The translations under genes and the position numbers were made by a program. The notes beneath the pieces are model-generated. The model worked only from the letters and a program-made list of their open reading frames with translations. It ran no database searches and was not told the DNA's origin. Shown piece by piece: positions 8,115-16,341 of a DNA stretch of 33,181 nt. The stretch is taken from contig CANJPT010000050.1 of assembly GCA_947476195.1 (NCBI GenBank), positions 1 to 33,181 on the forward strand, read 5' to 3'. This stretch comes from Lewinellaceae bacterium. GTDB lineage: Bacteria; Bacteroidota; Bacteroidia; Chitinophagales; Saprospiraceae. Position 1 is the first letter of the stretch. The number at the start of each line of letters is the position of its first letter.

Positions 8115-8408
8115 AACGGTGTGTTGGCTGATTGCCAGGATCAAAAGGTTTAGTGGAATTTGTTTTGCTTAAGTTCATTTCGCTATAAAACGCAGCGATC
8201 TGGATTGTTTGATAGATCAGAATGGTATCTCTCCATGCGTATGAAGCCTTGTTTTTCATCCGGATCCACCCCACAAAGCTGCCTATTATGTAGACATAAT
8301 CCATGCAAACACGAATTCAGTATATATATAATAGCATTACTATTATGTATACATGCAAAACAATCCTACTTTTATTACGTTTGGCGTTATAAAGCTCCTA
8401 AATATAGT
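8115..8408 (+). promoter_or_regulatory. Intergenic leader of the type I secretion operon
   Basis: The 325-bp gap (8084-8408) between the acyl-CoA reductase and the ABC gene has no convincing ORF; the in-frame extension to 8160 is low complexity and not family-like. It holds a near-repeat TATTATGTA(G/T)ACAT at 8284-8297 and 8341-8354. The second copy contains the perfect palindrome ATGTATACAT (8345-8354). The first reads TTATGT-AG-ACATAA, also palindromic. A TAnnTTTG box, TACGTTTG, lies at 8376-8383, 26 bp before the ATG. The two palindromes, 57 bp apart and just upstream of this box, look like paired operators. Confidence 0.4.
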
Positions 8409-10154
8409 ATGACAGCACCTAACCCAAATACCTTAACACCACAAAGCCGTCTCCTACGCTTACTTGGCCAATACCACCGGGAGATCCGGTACATATTTCT
8501 GTATGCGGTGGTGGCAGGACTCATCAATCTTTCCCTACCGCTTGGTATTCAGGCTATTATCGGCCAGATTGCAGGTGGGGGCATCAATGCTTCCTGGGGC
8601 GTACTGGTATTGTTTGTACTGGTTGGGGCCGGCCTGACAGGTATTTTACGCATCATGCAGCTTTCTGTGATGGAATATATGCAACGGCGGATTTTTGCGG
8701 AATCGGCGGTTGAATTTGCCCTGCGAATACCACGTCTGAATCTGGATAGCCTACGCAAGGAACACTTACCGGAACTTGTCAATCGTTTTTTCGACACTAT
8801 TACGCTCCAAAAAGGATTGCCAAAGATCCTGATTGATGGGAGCACTGCAGTCCTGCAAATTATTTTCAGTTTGGTATTGTTGTCGTTTTACCACGCCAGT
8901 TTCCTTACTTTTTCGATCCTGCTGTTAAGTATTTTGTTCCTAATGTTCTATTGGATGGTACCCAAAGGCCTACAATCGAGTTTGCTGGAGTCTAAATACA
9001 AGTATAAACTCGTGTTTTGGCTTGAGGAACTTGGGCGGGTAGCCGCCACATTCAAGTTGGCTGGGGAGAATGATTTTCCAATGCGTCGTACGGATGAAAT
9101 TACCAATGCTTACCTCGAAGCCCGAGCTAAGCATTGGCGGATCTTAATGATAAAATTTATCAGCAGCAGCATCTTCCGGGTGTTGGCATTAGGTAGCTTT
9201 TTAGTGCTTGGGAGCTTATTGGTAATGCAAAGTGAGTTGAATATCGGACAATTCGTTGCCGCTGAAATCCTCATTTTCTTTGTCATTGAATCTGTTGACA
9301 AACTGGTCGCACTGCATGAAACCGGGTATGATGTGCTCACAGCGACTGAAAAACTGGGACAAGTGGCAGATCTTCCGCTTGAGCGAGAAGGTGGCATACG
9401 GGTGGAAGCGTTTTGTACCCAGTCACAGCCCTTAGCCGTTGAATTGCGCCATTTGAGTTATCAGTTTCAAGATGCTAAAACACCGGTATTAAAGAACATA
9501 TCCCTTCATATCAAGGCTGGCGAACGGGTTGCTGTGACAGGATACAATGGTTCTGGTAAGAGTACCTTACTGCAGATTCTCTCGGTTGTGCGTCGCGATT
9601 TTACGGGTTCTTTGTTATTCAATGGATTACCAAAGCAAAACCTGGATCTTCGAAGTCTTAGAGAACATATCGGTGACCTCTCCTCTCAGGAAGATATTTT
9701 TAAAGGATCAATCCTGGAAAATATTACGCTTGGGAATCCCAACATTTCCCTTCCTCGGGTACTGGATATCGTAGAAAAAGTAGGCTTGAATGATTTTGTG
9801 CAGGAAAGCCCACTGGGCTTAGATACCGAGTTGTTTTCAGGAGGTAAAAATTCGCATCGTAGTGTTATTACAAAATTACTGGTTGCACGCGCTGTAGCAG
9901 CACAGCCTAATTTATTGGTCATGGAAGAACCGTTGGCAGGCCTTAATTTCCGGGATCGAATTGGTATAGCACAGTTTCTGGCAGACCGAATGCAACCCTG
10001 GACCTTGATTTGTGTCACCGAAGATCCTGTTTTAGCAGCACTCTGTGATCGGGTGCTAATTTTAAAAGAAGGAGAAATTGTGCTGGATGGAAGCTTTGAG
10101 GAGGCTCAAAAAAGCAAAGACTTTGAAAGGGTGTTTCGCTCTAATCTTGTGTAA
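8409..10154 (+). CDS. Type I secretion-type ABC transporter, fused permease and ATPase, divergent nucleotide-binding domain
   Basis: 581 aa from the ATG at 8409. This is preferred over the far upstream in-frame start at 8160 because it sits just before the first membrane helix and after a -7 box. Residues about 27-300 hold the exporter membrane domain, with clear helices at 28-50, 62-80, 150-182 and 255-297. The ATPase domain is about 343-581. Walker A is GYNGSGKST (378-386) and the Q-loop is SSQEDIFKGSILENI (425-439). The signature is FSGGK (476-480) instead of LSGGQ. Walker B is LLVMEEP (502-508), with Glu at the usual Asp position and catalytic Glu507 retained. The switch His is replaced in VTEDPVL (537-542). 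There is no peptidase C39 domain. With the next two genes it should form an inner-membrane to outer-membrane export channel. Confidence 0.87.
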   Translation: MTAPNPNTLTPQSRLLRLLGQYHREIRYIFLYAVVAGLINLSLPLGIQAIIGQIAGGGINASWGVLVLFVLVGAGLTGILRIMQLSVMEYMQRRIFAESAVEFALRIPRLNLDSLRKEHLPELVNRFFDTITLQKGLPKILIDGSTAVLQIIFSLVLLSFYHASFLTFSILLLSILFLMFYWMVPKGLQSSLLESKYKYKLVFWLEELGRVAATFKLAGENDFPMRRTDEITNAYLEARAKHWRILMIKFISSSIFRVLALGSFLVLGSLLVMQSELNIGQFVAAEILIFFVIESVDKLVALHETGYDVLTATEKLGQVADLPLEREGGIRVEAFCTQSQPLAVELRHLSYQFQDAKTPVLKNISLHIKAGERVAVTGYNGSGKSTLLQILSVVRRDFTGSLLFNGLPKQNLDLRSLREHIGDLSSQEDIFKGSILENITLGNPNISLPRVLDIVEKVGLNDFVQESPLGLDTELFSGGKNSHRSVITKLLVARAVAAQPNLLVMEEPLAGLNFRDRIGIAQFLADRMQPWTLICVTEDPVLAALCDRVLILKEGEIVLDGSFEEAQKSKDFERVFRSNLV

Positions 10155-10172
10155 CTACCAAACGAAAAACGA

Positions 10173-11534
10173 ATGCATAATATATCTGACAATCATCTGC
10201 CTTCAAAGGCATATCCCAAGGCGTTATTACTAACGGGTAAAACCAGTCTTCCAGCATGGCATTGGTCATTTCGTCGACTGTTGGCGGTGCTATTAGGTAT
10301 CATACTTGTTTTTTTATTCTTGCCCTGGACGCAAAATGTTCGGGCGGATGGCAGAGTGACCACCTTGCGACCCGAACAAAGACCTCAATCGGTTCACGCG
10401 ACCATTTCTGGCCGCATAGAGCAATGGTATGTGGCAGAAGGTCAGGCCATTAAGCGGGGGGACACCCTGGTGTTTTTATCGGAGGTAAAATCAGAATATT
10501 TTGACCCTGAGTTGGTGGCAAGGGTAGGCGATCAGGTTACCGCCAAAAAGGGTTCTATTCAATCATACGGCCAAAAAGCAGGTGCACTGGACGATCAGAT
10601 CGGGGCCATGCGCCGTGAGCTGGAAAGCAAGTTGCTGCAAACCCGCAACAAAATAGAACAAGCCCGACTCAAGATACAGAGTGACACCCTCAAGGTCGTA
10701 CAAGCCCGTGTGGATCACCAGGTGGCACAGCGCCAGTTAAGTGGTGCAAAAAACCTGTACGATAAGGGGCTTGAACCACTCACAAAATTTGAGGAGAGAC
10801 GGTTGAAATTTCAGGATGCAGAAACCAAACTTGTGGCAGCCGAAAACCAGCTTTCAATTAGCCGGAATGACTTAGCTATTTACAATACAGAATTACGACT
10901 GATTCAAAATGAGACAGCAAATAAAATCGCCAAGGCCCAAAGCGATCGATTCAGTACCATCAGCGATCGCTATGATGCGCAGGCCAATGTGAGCAAACTT
11001 CAGATCGAACGCGAAAACTATGCACGCCGTCAATCTTTCTACTACATCCTGGCACCTCAGGATGGCTTTGTGGTTCAGACCATTAAGCCTGGCATTGGAG
11101 AGATCATCAAAGAAGGCGAACCCTTGCTAAGTATCCAACCAGCTAATTATCAATTGGCCGTTGAAATGTATGTTAAGGCCCTTGATCTGCCGCTATTAAC
11201 CGTAGGCAGTAGTGTCCGGTTCATTTTTGATGGTTGGCCCGCGTTTTTCTTCACTGGTTGGCCCGGGGTTTCATTGGGTACTTTTGGCGGAAATGTGGTC
11301 GCCATTGATCGGAATATCAGTTCAAATGGTAAATTCAGGGTCCTTGTAGCACCAAACCCTACGGATTATCCGTGGCCAACAGCCATTCTGCCGGGTGGCG
11401 GGGCAAAAGGCATTGCATTGTTGAGTGATGTTCCTGTCTGGTATGAACTTTGGCGGGTAGTCAATGGCTTTCCACCGGACCTTTATAAAAATATGCCGGG
11501 TTCCGGAATTAAAGATAAGGAGGGAAAAAAATGA
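10173..11534 (+). CDS. HlyD-type membrane fusion (adaptor) protein
   Basis: 453 aa. A short cytoplasmic N-terminus is followed by one membrane helix (about 33-50, LLAVLLGIILVFLFLPW). A lipoyl-like half-motif follows at about 70-105 (ISGRIEQWYVAEGQAIKRGD). A long alpha-hairpin runs about 125-285, rich in Ala, Gln, Glu and Lys with heptad character. The second lipoyl half and beta-barrel follow (LAPQDGFVVQTIKPGIGEII onward). Role: periplasmic adaptor linking the ABC exporter to the TolC-type channel. It starts 18 bp after the ABC gene stop, and its TGA overlaps the next ATG as ATGA, so the three genes are almost certainly translated from one mRNA. The C-terminal region after residue 340 contains Trp/Phe-rich DGWPAFFFTGWPG. 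Confidence 0.9.
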   Translation: MHNISDNHLPSKAYPKALLLTGKTSLPAWHWSFRRLLAVLLGIILVFLFLPWTQNVRADGRVTTLRPEQRPQSVHATISGRIEQWYVAEGQAIKRGDTLVFLSEVKSEYFDPELVARVGDQVTAKKGSIQSYGQKAGALDDQIGAMRRELESKLLQTRNKIEQARLKIQSDTLKVVQARVDHQVAQRQLSGAKNLYDKGLEPLTKFEERRLKFQDAETKLVAAENQLSISRNDLAIYNTELRLIQNETANKIAKAQSDRFSTISDRYDAQANVSKLQIERENYARRQSFYYILAPQDGFVVQTIKPGIGEIIKEGEPLLSIQPANYQLAVEMYVKALDLPLLTVGSSVRFIFDGWPAFFFTGWPGVSLGTFGGNVVAIDRNISSNGKFRVLVAPNPTDYPWPTAILPGGGAKGIALLSDVPVWYELWRVVNGFPPDLYKNMPGSGIKDKEGKK

Positions 11535-12973
11535 TATATATAAAACGAATGGCATCATTCAGCGTGTTGCTTGCTTCACTCAGCACTTTGGCCATTTTAT
11601 TTTCGCCGGAATCACTCACTGCCCAAACACTTGAATATGCCGATTTTAAGCAGCAAGTGCTTAAAAATCACCCACTTTCAAAGAAAGCAGACTTGTATCT
11701 GGGGCTGGCAGACGCCGTATTGCTGAAGGCTAAAGGAGGCTTTGATCCTAAAACGTATTTAGAATATTCAGGCAAAAACTTTAACGGAAAAACCTATTTT
11801 CAATACTCTGAGGCTGGCCTGAAAGTGCCCACCTGGGCAGGCTTGGAGTTCAAAGGTGGCTACAATCTCGCATCGGGGTATCTATTGAATCCTGAAGGTA
11901 GTTTGCCGAAAAACGGGCAGGCAAATTTGGGTCTGGTGTGGACCCTGGGTCAAGGCCTACTTTTTGACGAGCGAAGGGCAGGACTTCAAATAGCAAGGGC
12001 GGGACTTCAAATGAGCGAAGCCGAACGCCTGGAGGCTCGAAACGATCTGATGGTGGAAGCCAACAAAGCATACTGGACCTGGAGCTATGCTGAAAATGCG
12101 GTAGGAATTATATTGAATGCACTCCGTCAGGCAGAGATACGACATGAAGGCATGCGACAAAGTTTTATTCAAGGCGAGCGCTCCGCTTTTGATACCCTGG
12201 AGACTTTTATTCAGGTTCAGAGCCGGCAAGTGGAATTGCAGTTTGCCCAGGTTGATGCACAGAACGCAGTTCTTGAACTTTCTGTTTTTTTATGGAATAC
12301 CAATAATCAAATGCTTAGCCCTGAGCAAATACCTGCGGCGCCAACACGATTAACTATAGATATGGAAGCTGGAATTCCATTAGAAAAAGAAGATTTGCTT
12401 CAAATAGCACGTACCCGGCATCCTGAATTGCAACAGTATCAAATCAAAATACGCCAATTAAGCACCGAGCTCCGTCTTAAAAATGAAAAAAGGAAGCCCG
12501 TTCTTGATTTGAGTTATAATCTGCTGGGGAATGCCTGGGATTTTTTTCCTACCGTTTCGGCTAATGGGCCTGCTATGTTTGTAAATGACATAAAGTGGGG
12601 GCTTGATTTTAACTATCCAATTTTGAACCGAAAAGCAAGGGGTGACTGGCAATTGACCCGACTTAAGATCATACAAACCGAACTCGAATTACAGCATAAA
12701 CGGCAAACAATTGAGGTAAAGGTTCAGCAATATACCAATGACCTGATAAACCTGCGCAGCCAGGCGATTTTGTTTCGCGACGTGACTGCCAACTACCGCC
12801 GCCTTTTGGATGGCGAAAATGAAAAATTTGCTAATGGCGAAAGTTCTGTCTTTTTGGTGAATACCCGGGAACAACGCTGGCTGGATGCACAATTGAAATA
12901 CCTGAAACTACTTAGCGAGTTGCGCAAAGCAGAAGCCGGAGTCCAATGGGCTGCCGGTGTACTGGGTCAATAA
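11531..12973 (+). CDS. TolC-family outer membrane efflux/secretion protein
   Basis: 480 aa with a signal peptide (about 1-32, ending SLTAQ). Two outer-membrane-factor repeats of long helices follow, with family-typical ARAGLQMSEAERLEARNDLM and TRHPELQQYQIKIRQLSTEL, and a conserved NGESSVFLVNTREQRWLDAQ near the C-terminus. Role: trimeric outer-membrane channel of the type I secretion complex. The start at 11531 overlaps the HlyD stop (ATGA); an ATG six codons later would also leave a signal peptide, but the overlap favours the first. Its stop is only 3 bp from the stop of the convergent OmpA-type gene, with no visible terminator between. No candidate substrate gene lies next to this operon in the window. 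Confidence 0.9.
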   Translation: MIYIKRMASFSVLLASLSTLAILFSPESLTAQTLEYADFKQQVLKNHPLSKKADLYLGLADAVLLKAKGGFDPKTYLEYSGKNFNGKTYFQYSEAGLKVPTWAGLEFKGGYNLASGYLLNPEGSLPKNGQANLGLVWTLGQGLLFDERRAGLQIARAGLQMSEAERLEARNDLMVEANKAYWTWSYAENAVGIILNALRQAEIRHEGMRQSFIQGERSAFDTLETFIQVQSRQVELQFAQVDAQNAVLELSVFLWNTNNQMLSPEQIPAAPTRLTIDMEAGIPLEKEDLLQIARTRHPELQQYQIKIRQLSTELRLKNEKRKPVLDLSYNLLGNAWDFFPTVSANGPAMFVNDIKWGLDFNYPILNRKARGDWQLTRLKIIQTELELQHKRQTIEVKVQQYTNDLINLRSQAILFRDVTANYRRLLDGENEKFANGESSVFLVNTREQRWLDAQLKYLKLLSELRKAEAGVQWAAGVLGQ

Positions 12974-12976
12974 AGG

Positions 12977-13849
12977 TCACTCTGCTATGGGCACTACTGG
13001 CAATATAGGCTTCAGCACCAACACCGTTCGTCGATTCTTCTGCCTGCCTTCTGCTGTCTCATTTGAAGTAACCGGATAAAACTCTCCCTTCCCTATTGGG
13101 GTGATCTGATTGGCATTCACATTGTAGTCGCGAATGAGGATCCGTATGGCATTCGTAGCTCTGACAAGACTCCAATCCCAGGTATCCTTTAGTGCTTTTT
13201 CCTTTGGAGGTAATACATTGTCCGTGTATGAAATCAAATTAACAGAAAGCGTAGGTCTTGCGGCCAGGAATTCGGCAAGGGGTTGAAGAAGGTCTTTGCC
13301 TTTCACACTGATGTTCACCCCACTTGGTTCAAAAAGTGAAGCATCTGGCAAAATGAGCATGATCGATTCACCTTCCGTAATAGTAGTTACGCCAGCGCTG
13401 CTTAATGGAAAGTATACCTTTGCCAAATCAGCTTCGAGTGTCAAAAGAATGGCCTTACGCTTTTCTTGCACCGCCAATACTTTATTTATTATGGCATTAC
13501 GCTGTTCTAGTTTGGTATTTGTTGTGGCAAGCGTTTTCTCAAGGGATGTTTTCTCTGTGGAAAGTTTACTGGCAGATTCACCCATTGACAAGACCTTGGA
13601 AGCTATTTCAGCTTTAAGATCTGAAATCTCCTGATCCTGTTTTCCAAGGTCACGGGCGAGGTTTTCGGTCGTTTTAATGAGTTGGGCTGATTCCTGCCTC
13701 CGTACCAGAACCTCTTGCACCAGTGTTTTTTCGCGGCCCTGAGTGGCGGCGTGTGCGTTAACTTCAGCGCGGTAGATCTTAGGTTTTACGCATGAAAAAA
13801 CAGTAAAAAGTCCTACCCCGGCAAGGGCTGCAAGGCTTATTTTCTTCAT
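12977..13849 (-). CDS. OmpA-family peptidoglycan-associated lipoprotein with coiled coil
   Basis: 290 aa. Lipobox TVFSC with lipidated C20 after a hydrophobic stretch. Residues about 50-125 form a coiled coil rich in Lys, Glu, Leu and Thr. An OmpA C-terminal domain occupies about 150-280, seen in VKGKDLLQPLAEFLAARPTL, LISYTDN, SLVRATNAIRILI, ITPIGKGEFYPV and GRQKNRRTVLVL. Family role: tethering of the outer membrane to peptidoglycan through diaminopimelate. The architecture (lipoprotein, coiled coil, OmpA) resembles stalk-like envelope spacers. It is transcribed toward the TolC gene and has a structured 135-bp region upstream. Confidence 0.88.
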   Translation of the reverse strand: MKKISLAALAGVGLFTVFSCVKPKIYRAEVNAHAATQGREKTLVQEVLVRRQESAQLIKTTENLARDLGKQDQEISDLKAEIASKVLSMGESASKLSTEKTSLEKTLATTNTKLEQRNAIINKVLAVQEKRKAILLTLEADLAKVYFPLSSAGVTTITEGESIMLILPDASLFEPSGVNISVKGKDLLQPLAEFLAARPTLSVNLISYTDNVLPPKEKALKDTWDWSLVRATNAIRILIRDYNVNANQITPIGKGEFYPVTSNETAEGRQKNRRTVLVLKPILPVVPIAE

Positions 13850-13876
13850 CGATCGCTTTGTTTATCTATAAAAATT

Positions 13877-13890
13877 GGGCTAAAAAGCCC
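13877..13890 (-). terminator. Intrinsic-type hairpin between the CHU_C and OmpA genes
   Basis: On the minus strand GGGCT, loop TTTT, AGCCC is followed by AATTTTTAT, which fits a short Rho-independent terminator. It lies 95 bp past the CHU_C gene stop and 28 bp before the OmpA ATG, so it could end the upstream transcript or act in the OmpA leader. Its first arm overlaps the longer structure at 13888-13955. Confidence 0.5.
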
Positions 13891-13955
13891 GAAATGTTTA
13901 TAAGCGCTAATTTTTAAATTGAACGCGTAGCGGCTTAAGACTCCCACATTTCGGG
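13888..13955 (-). promoter_or_regulatory. Long structured stem overlapping the terminator (possible antiterminator)
   Basis: Outer arms CCCGAAATG (13888-13896) and CATTTCGGG (13947-13955) pair over 9 bp. Inner arms TAAGCGCTA (13901-13909) and TAGCGGCTTA (13928-13937) pair with one bulged base. The outer arm shares the GCCC bases used by the terminator hairpin, so both cannot form at once. Confidence 0.4.
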
Positions 13956-13984
13956 ATGATTCATATTTTCAACGGTACACTTCA

Positions 13985-16255
13985 TCAACGTACCAGGGTG
14001 GCAAAACCTTTATATGTTTTAGCTTCACCGCGCGGCCCCGTAAAACTAACCACATAAACATATACACCTTCGGGCGACATTCCGCCTGAGTTACGCTTTT
14101 CACCATTCCATTTGTCATTTGGGTTGTTGGTCTCGAAAACCAGTTCACCCCAGCGATTCCAGATGCTCATTTTGAAATTAATGACGCCATTCAGAAATCC
14201 TTTCCCAAAAAAATCATCGTTGGTGCCATCTCCATTGGGAGAAAATGCATTAGGCATGTACCAGGTAATCTCAGGACGAAAATCCAGTTCCTTAGTGATA
14301 GAGTCTTTGCATCCAGCAGGGTGGGTAACAATTAGCCTGATAAATACCGTACCAGTGTCGAGGAAAGTATGGGTTGGACTTTGTTCCAGGCTGGTGGTAT
14401 GAGTACCAAGCTGCCAGTTCCAATGTTCCGCACCAATAGATTGATCAATAAAGTGAACGGTATTGTTGAAGTTTGACAAAGCAGAATCAGGATCACATGT
14501 GAATGCTGCCGTCGGAGAGGGTTCCACCCGAATCAGGTTGGGGAAATCTGCGTCAACGTAACACCCGATTGGTGAGGTTATTTCAACGCGAACATCGTAA
14601 ACACCTTCCACATCATACAAATGGGTGGGGCTGATTACATTATGCATCGTATCGCCATCTCCGAAATACCAGACGATATTATAGCGGTTGTCAATGGGCG
14701 TTGACAGATTGTCAAAAAATATATCTGCCGGTACACAGCCCAGAAAGCTACTTGGCTGAATGATAATAATAGGAGGGGCCGGGAACCAATGAATGACCTG
14801 CGTAGTATCGTCAGAACATTGGTTCATATCGGATACCTTTAGTTTTACTGGATGGTCTCCTGGTACAGGGTATAGGTAAGCAGGGTTTTGCTGACTGGAG
14901 GCTGATCCGGGTATTCCAAAGTTCCATTTCCATTGGTTCAAGACTGCTTCCCCTGTAGAATGGTCGGTAAAAGTGACTGGTCCTGCTACGCAGGTGTCAT
15001 AATCGTACGAAAAACTGGCGTTTATGGGCGGGAAAATACGTACATGGATAAATGCCGTATCACTGCAACCGCCACTACTTTGATTGATCAATAACATCCC
15101 ATTATATAGCCCCGTATCAGGGAAAGTAAAGGCTGTAAACCACTTATTTACCTTGTCAGAAACGGTAGTTCCGTTGATTTCAAACCGCCATTCCACTTCC
15201 TTAACATTGCTTGCTTCAGTGGTCTTATTTTCAAAAAAAATGGTCTTGTCTCCACATGATTTAATGGTATAGTCTTCCGCTTTGATGGTCAGCGAATCAG
15301 CACTAAGTTTAGCATCAATATCAGGGGTACAATCAGCCACATTGAACTGAAACTCCCGTTGAACCGTTGAAAGCAACTGGCCGTTTCGGTATTCCTGCAC
15401 ACAAACGGCCACAACAAATTGTCCAATGATATTTGGCGTACCTGTGATCATACCTGTAGCCGAATTGATTGTAACCTGAGGATTTCCACCAACAGGGTTG
15501 TTGGAATTATAGGTTGGTAAGGCATAAGGGACAAAATCAAAGGGTGGCGGACAAGGCGGGGTGGGCTTTGCTCCGATACAAGTAAATAATTCAGGCTGAA
15601 CGGTTATATTTCCACCACCGGTCAATGCCTGGCAAAAGCTATACACTAAAATATCCCCGTCCGCATCAACCGCTGAGTGGTTGAAAATCAATGGAAGGTT
15701 ATTACAAATGATAATCGGGGGAAAATTTAAATATTTCGGGCTATTGTTATTGCCTGCCATGGCAGCAGGCTTTAGCTCAATGGTATACGTTGCGCCTACA
15801 TCACCAGGGTTTATAAGATTGGTGATGGAATTATTTCTACAACAACGTTGATAGACAATGAAATAGCTCTCGTTGGTAAGTACAGGAAGAATTGTTTCAA
15901 AAGAATATGCTGCCTCTTCAACGCACACCGAGGGTATTTTTGTTACACATTGTGGCGTGTCAGGTATCAGCTTTGTGAAGTCATAATCGCTGATGCTAAA
16001 GGTAGAATAAAGTGAGTTGTTGTTTACGGATCCTTTATATACAGCAAACTCTGCGGGTTTGTCAAAGTCCGCTCCATTACCATAGCAGTCGCGGTAAATA
16101 TGCATCGTAAACCTCCAGCGCTTTACTCCCGGACTGACTTCTCCCAGGCATTCGTATGTGATGTCACCGCCAATAATATGCTTAGCCTCGACCAACGACG
16201 GGAAAAGGAACAATATAAAAAGTACGCAAATGGATAAGTTTTTTGTGCGGTTCAT
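13985..16255 (-). CDS. Secreted PKD-repeat protein with gliding-associated C-terminal (CHU_C) domain, copy 1
   Basis: 756 aa from the ATG at 16255-16253; a longer in-frame start adds 27 residues before a normal signal peptide and is less likely. The signal peptide ends near SLVEA. A conserved N-terminal domain (about 20-340) begins KHIIGGDITYECLGE and has paired cysteines (CCRNN). Then come PKD-like domains at about 400-490, 500-580 and 585-660, with WYFGDGD and HPAGCKDS. The CHU_C sorting domain follows at about 665-756: MPNAFSPNGDGTNDDF and IWNRWGELVFET. Family role: surface or secreted protein exported by the type IX system. It lies 86 bp downstream of a near-identical paralogue. Confidence 0.88.
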   Translation of the reverse strand: MNRTKNLSICVLFILFLFPSLVEAKHIIGGDITYECLGEVSPGVKRWRFTMHIYRDCYGNGADFDKPAEFAVYKGSVNNNSLYSTFSISDYDFTKLIPDTPQCVTKIPSVCVEEAAYSFETILPVLTNESYFIVYQRCCRNNSITNLINPGDVGATYTIELKPAAMAGNNNSPKYLNFPPIIICNNLPLIFNHSAVDADGDILVYSFCQALTGGGNITVQPELFTCIGAKPTPPCPPPFDFVPYALPTYNSNNPVGGNPQVTINSATGMITGTPNIIGQFVVAVCVQEYRNGQLLSTVQREFQFNVADCTPDIDAKLSADSLTIKAEDYTIKSCGDKTIFFENKTTEASNVKEVEWRFEINGTTVSDKVNKWFTAFTFPDTGLYNGMLLINQSSGGCSDTAFIHVRIFPPINASFSYDYDTCVAGPVTFTDHSTGEAVLNQWKWNFGIPGSASSQQNPAYLYPVPGDHPVKLKVSDMNQCSDDTTQVIHWFPAPPIIIIQPSSFLGCVPADIFFDNLSTPIDNRYNIVWYFGDGDTMHNVISPTHLYDVEGVYDVRVEITSPIGCYVDADFPNLIRVEPSPTAAFTCDPDSALSNFNNTVHFIDQSIGAEHWNWQLGTHTTSLEQSPTHTFLDTGTVFIRLIVTHPAGCKDSITKELDFRPEITWYMPNAFSPNGDGTNDDFFGKGFLNGVINFKMSIWNRWGELVFETNNPNDKWNGEKRNSGGMSPEGVYVYVVSFTGPRGEAKTYKGFATLVR

Positions 16256-16341
16256 GTCTGAATATTCGGTGTAGAAAAACCTTTGTTTTAGAAATGGCAG
16301 AAAAATGTCCAGTAGTTTAAAAAAAGTGTCGTTCAAGGCTA

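Noticed and set aside
8160-8408. N-terminal extension of the ABC gene by 83 codons
   Set aside because: Cys/Ser-rich sequence not typical of exporters; it lies upstream of the palindromes and -7 box, and the ATG at 8409 starts right before the membrane domain.
12974-12976. Possible terminator between tolC-type and OmpA-type genes
   Set aside because: Only 3 bp separate the stop codons and no hairpin with a T-run is visible there.
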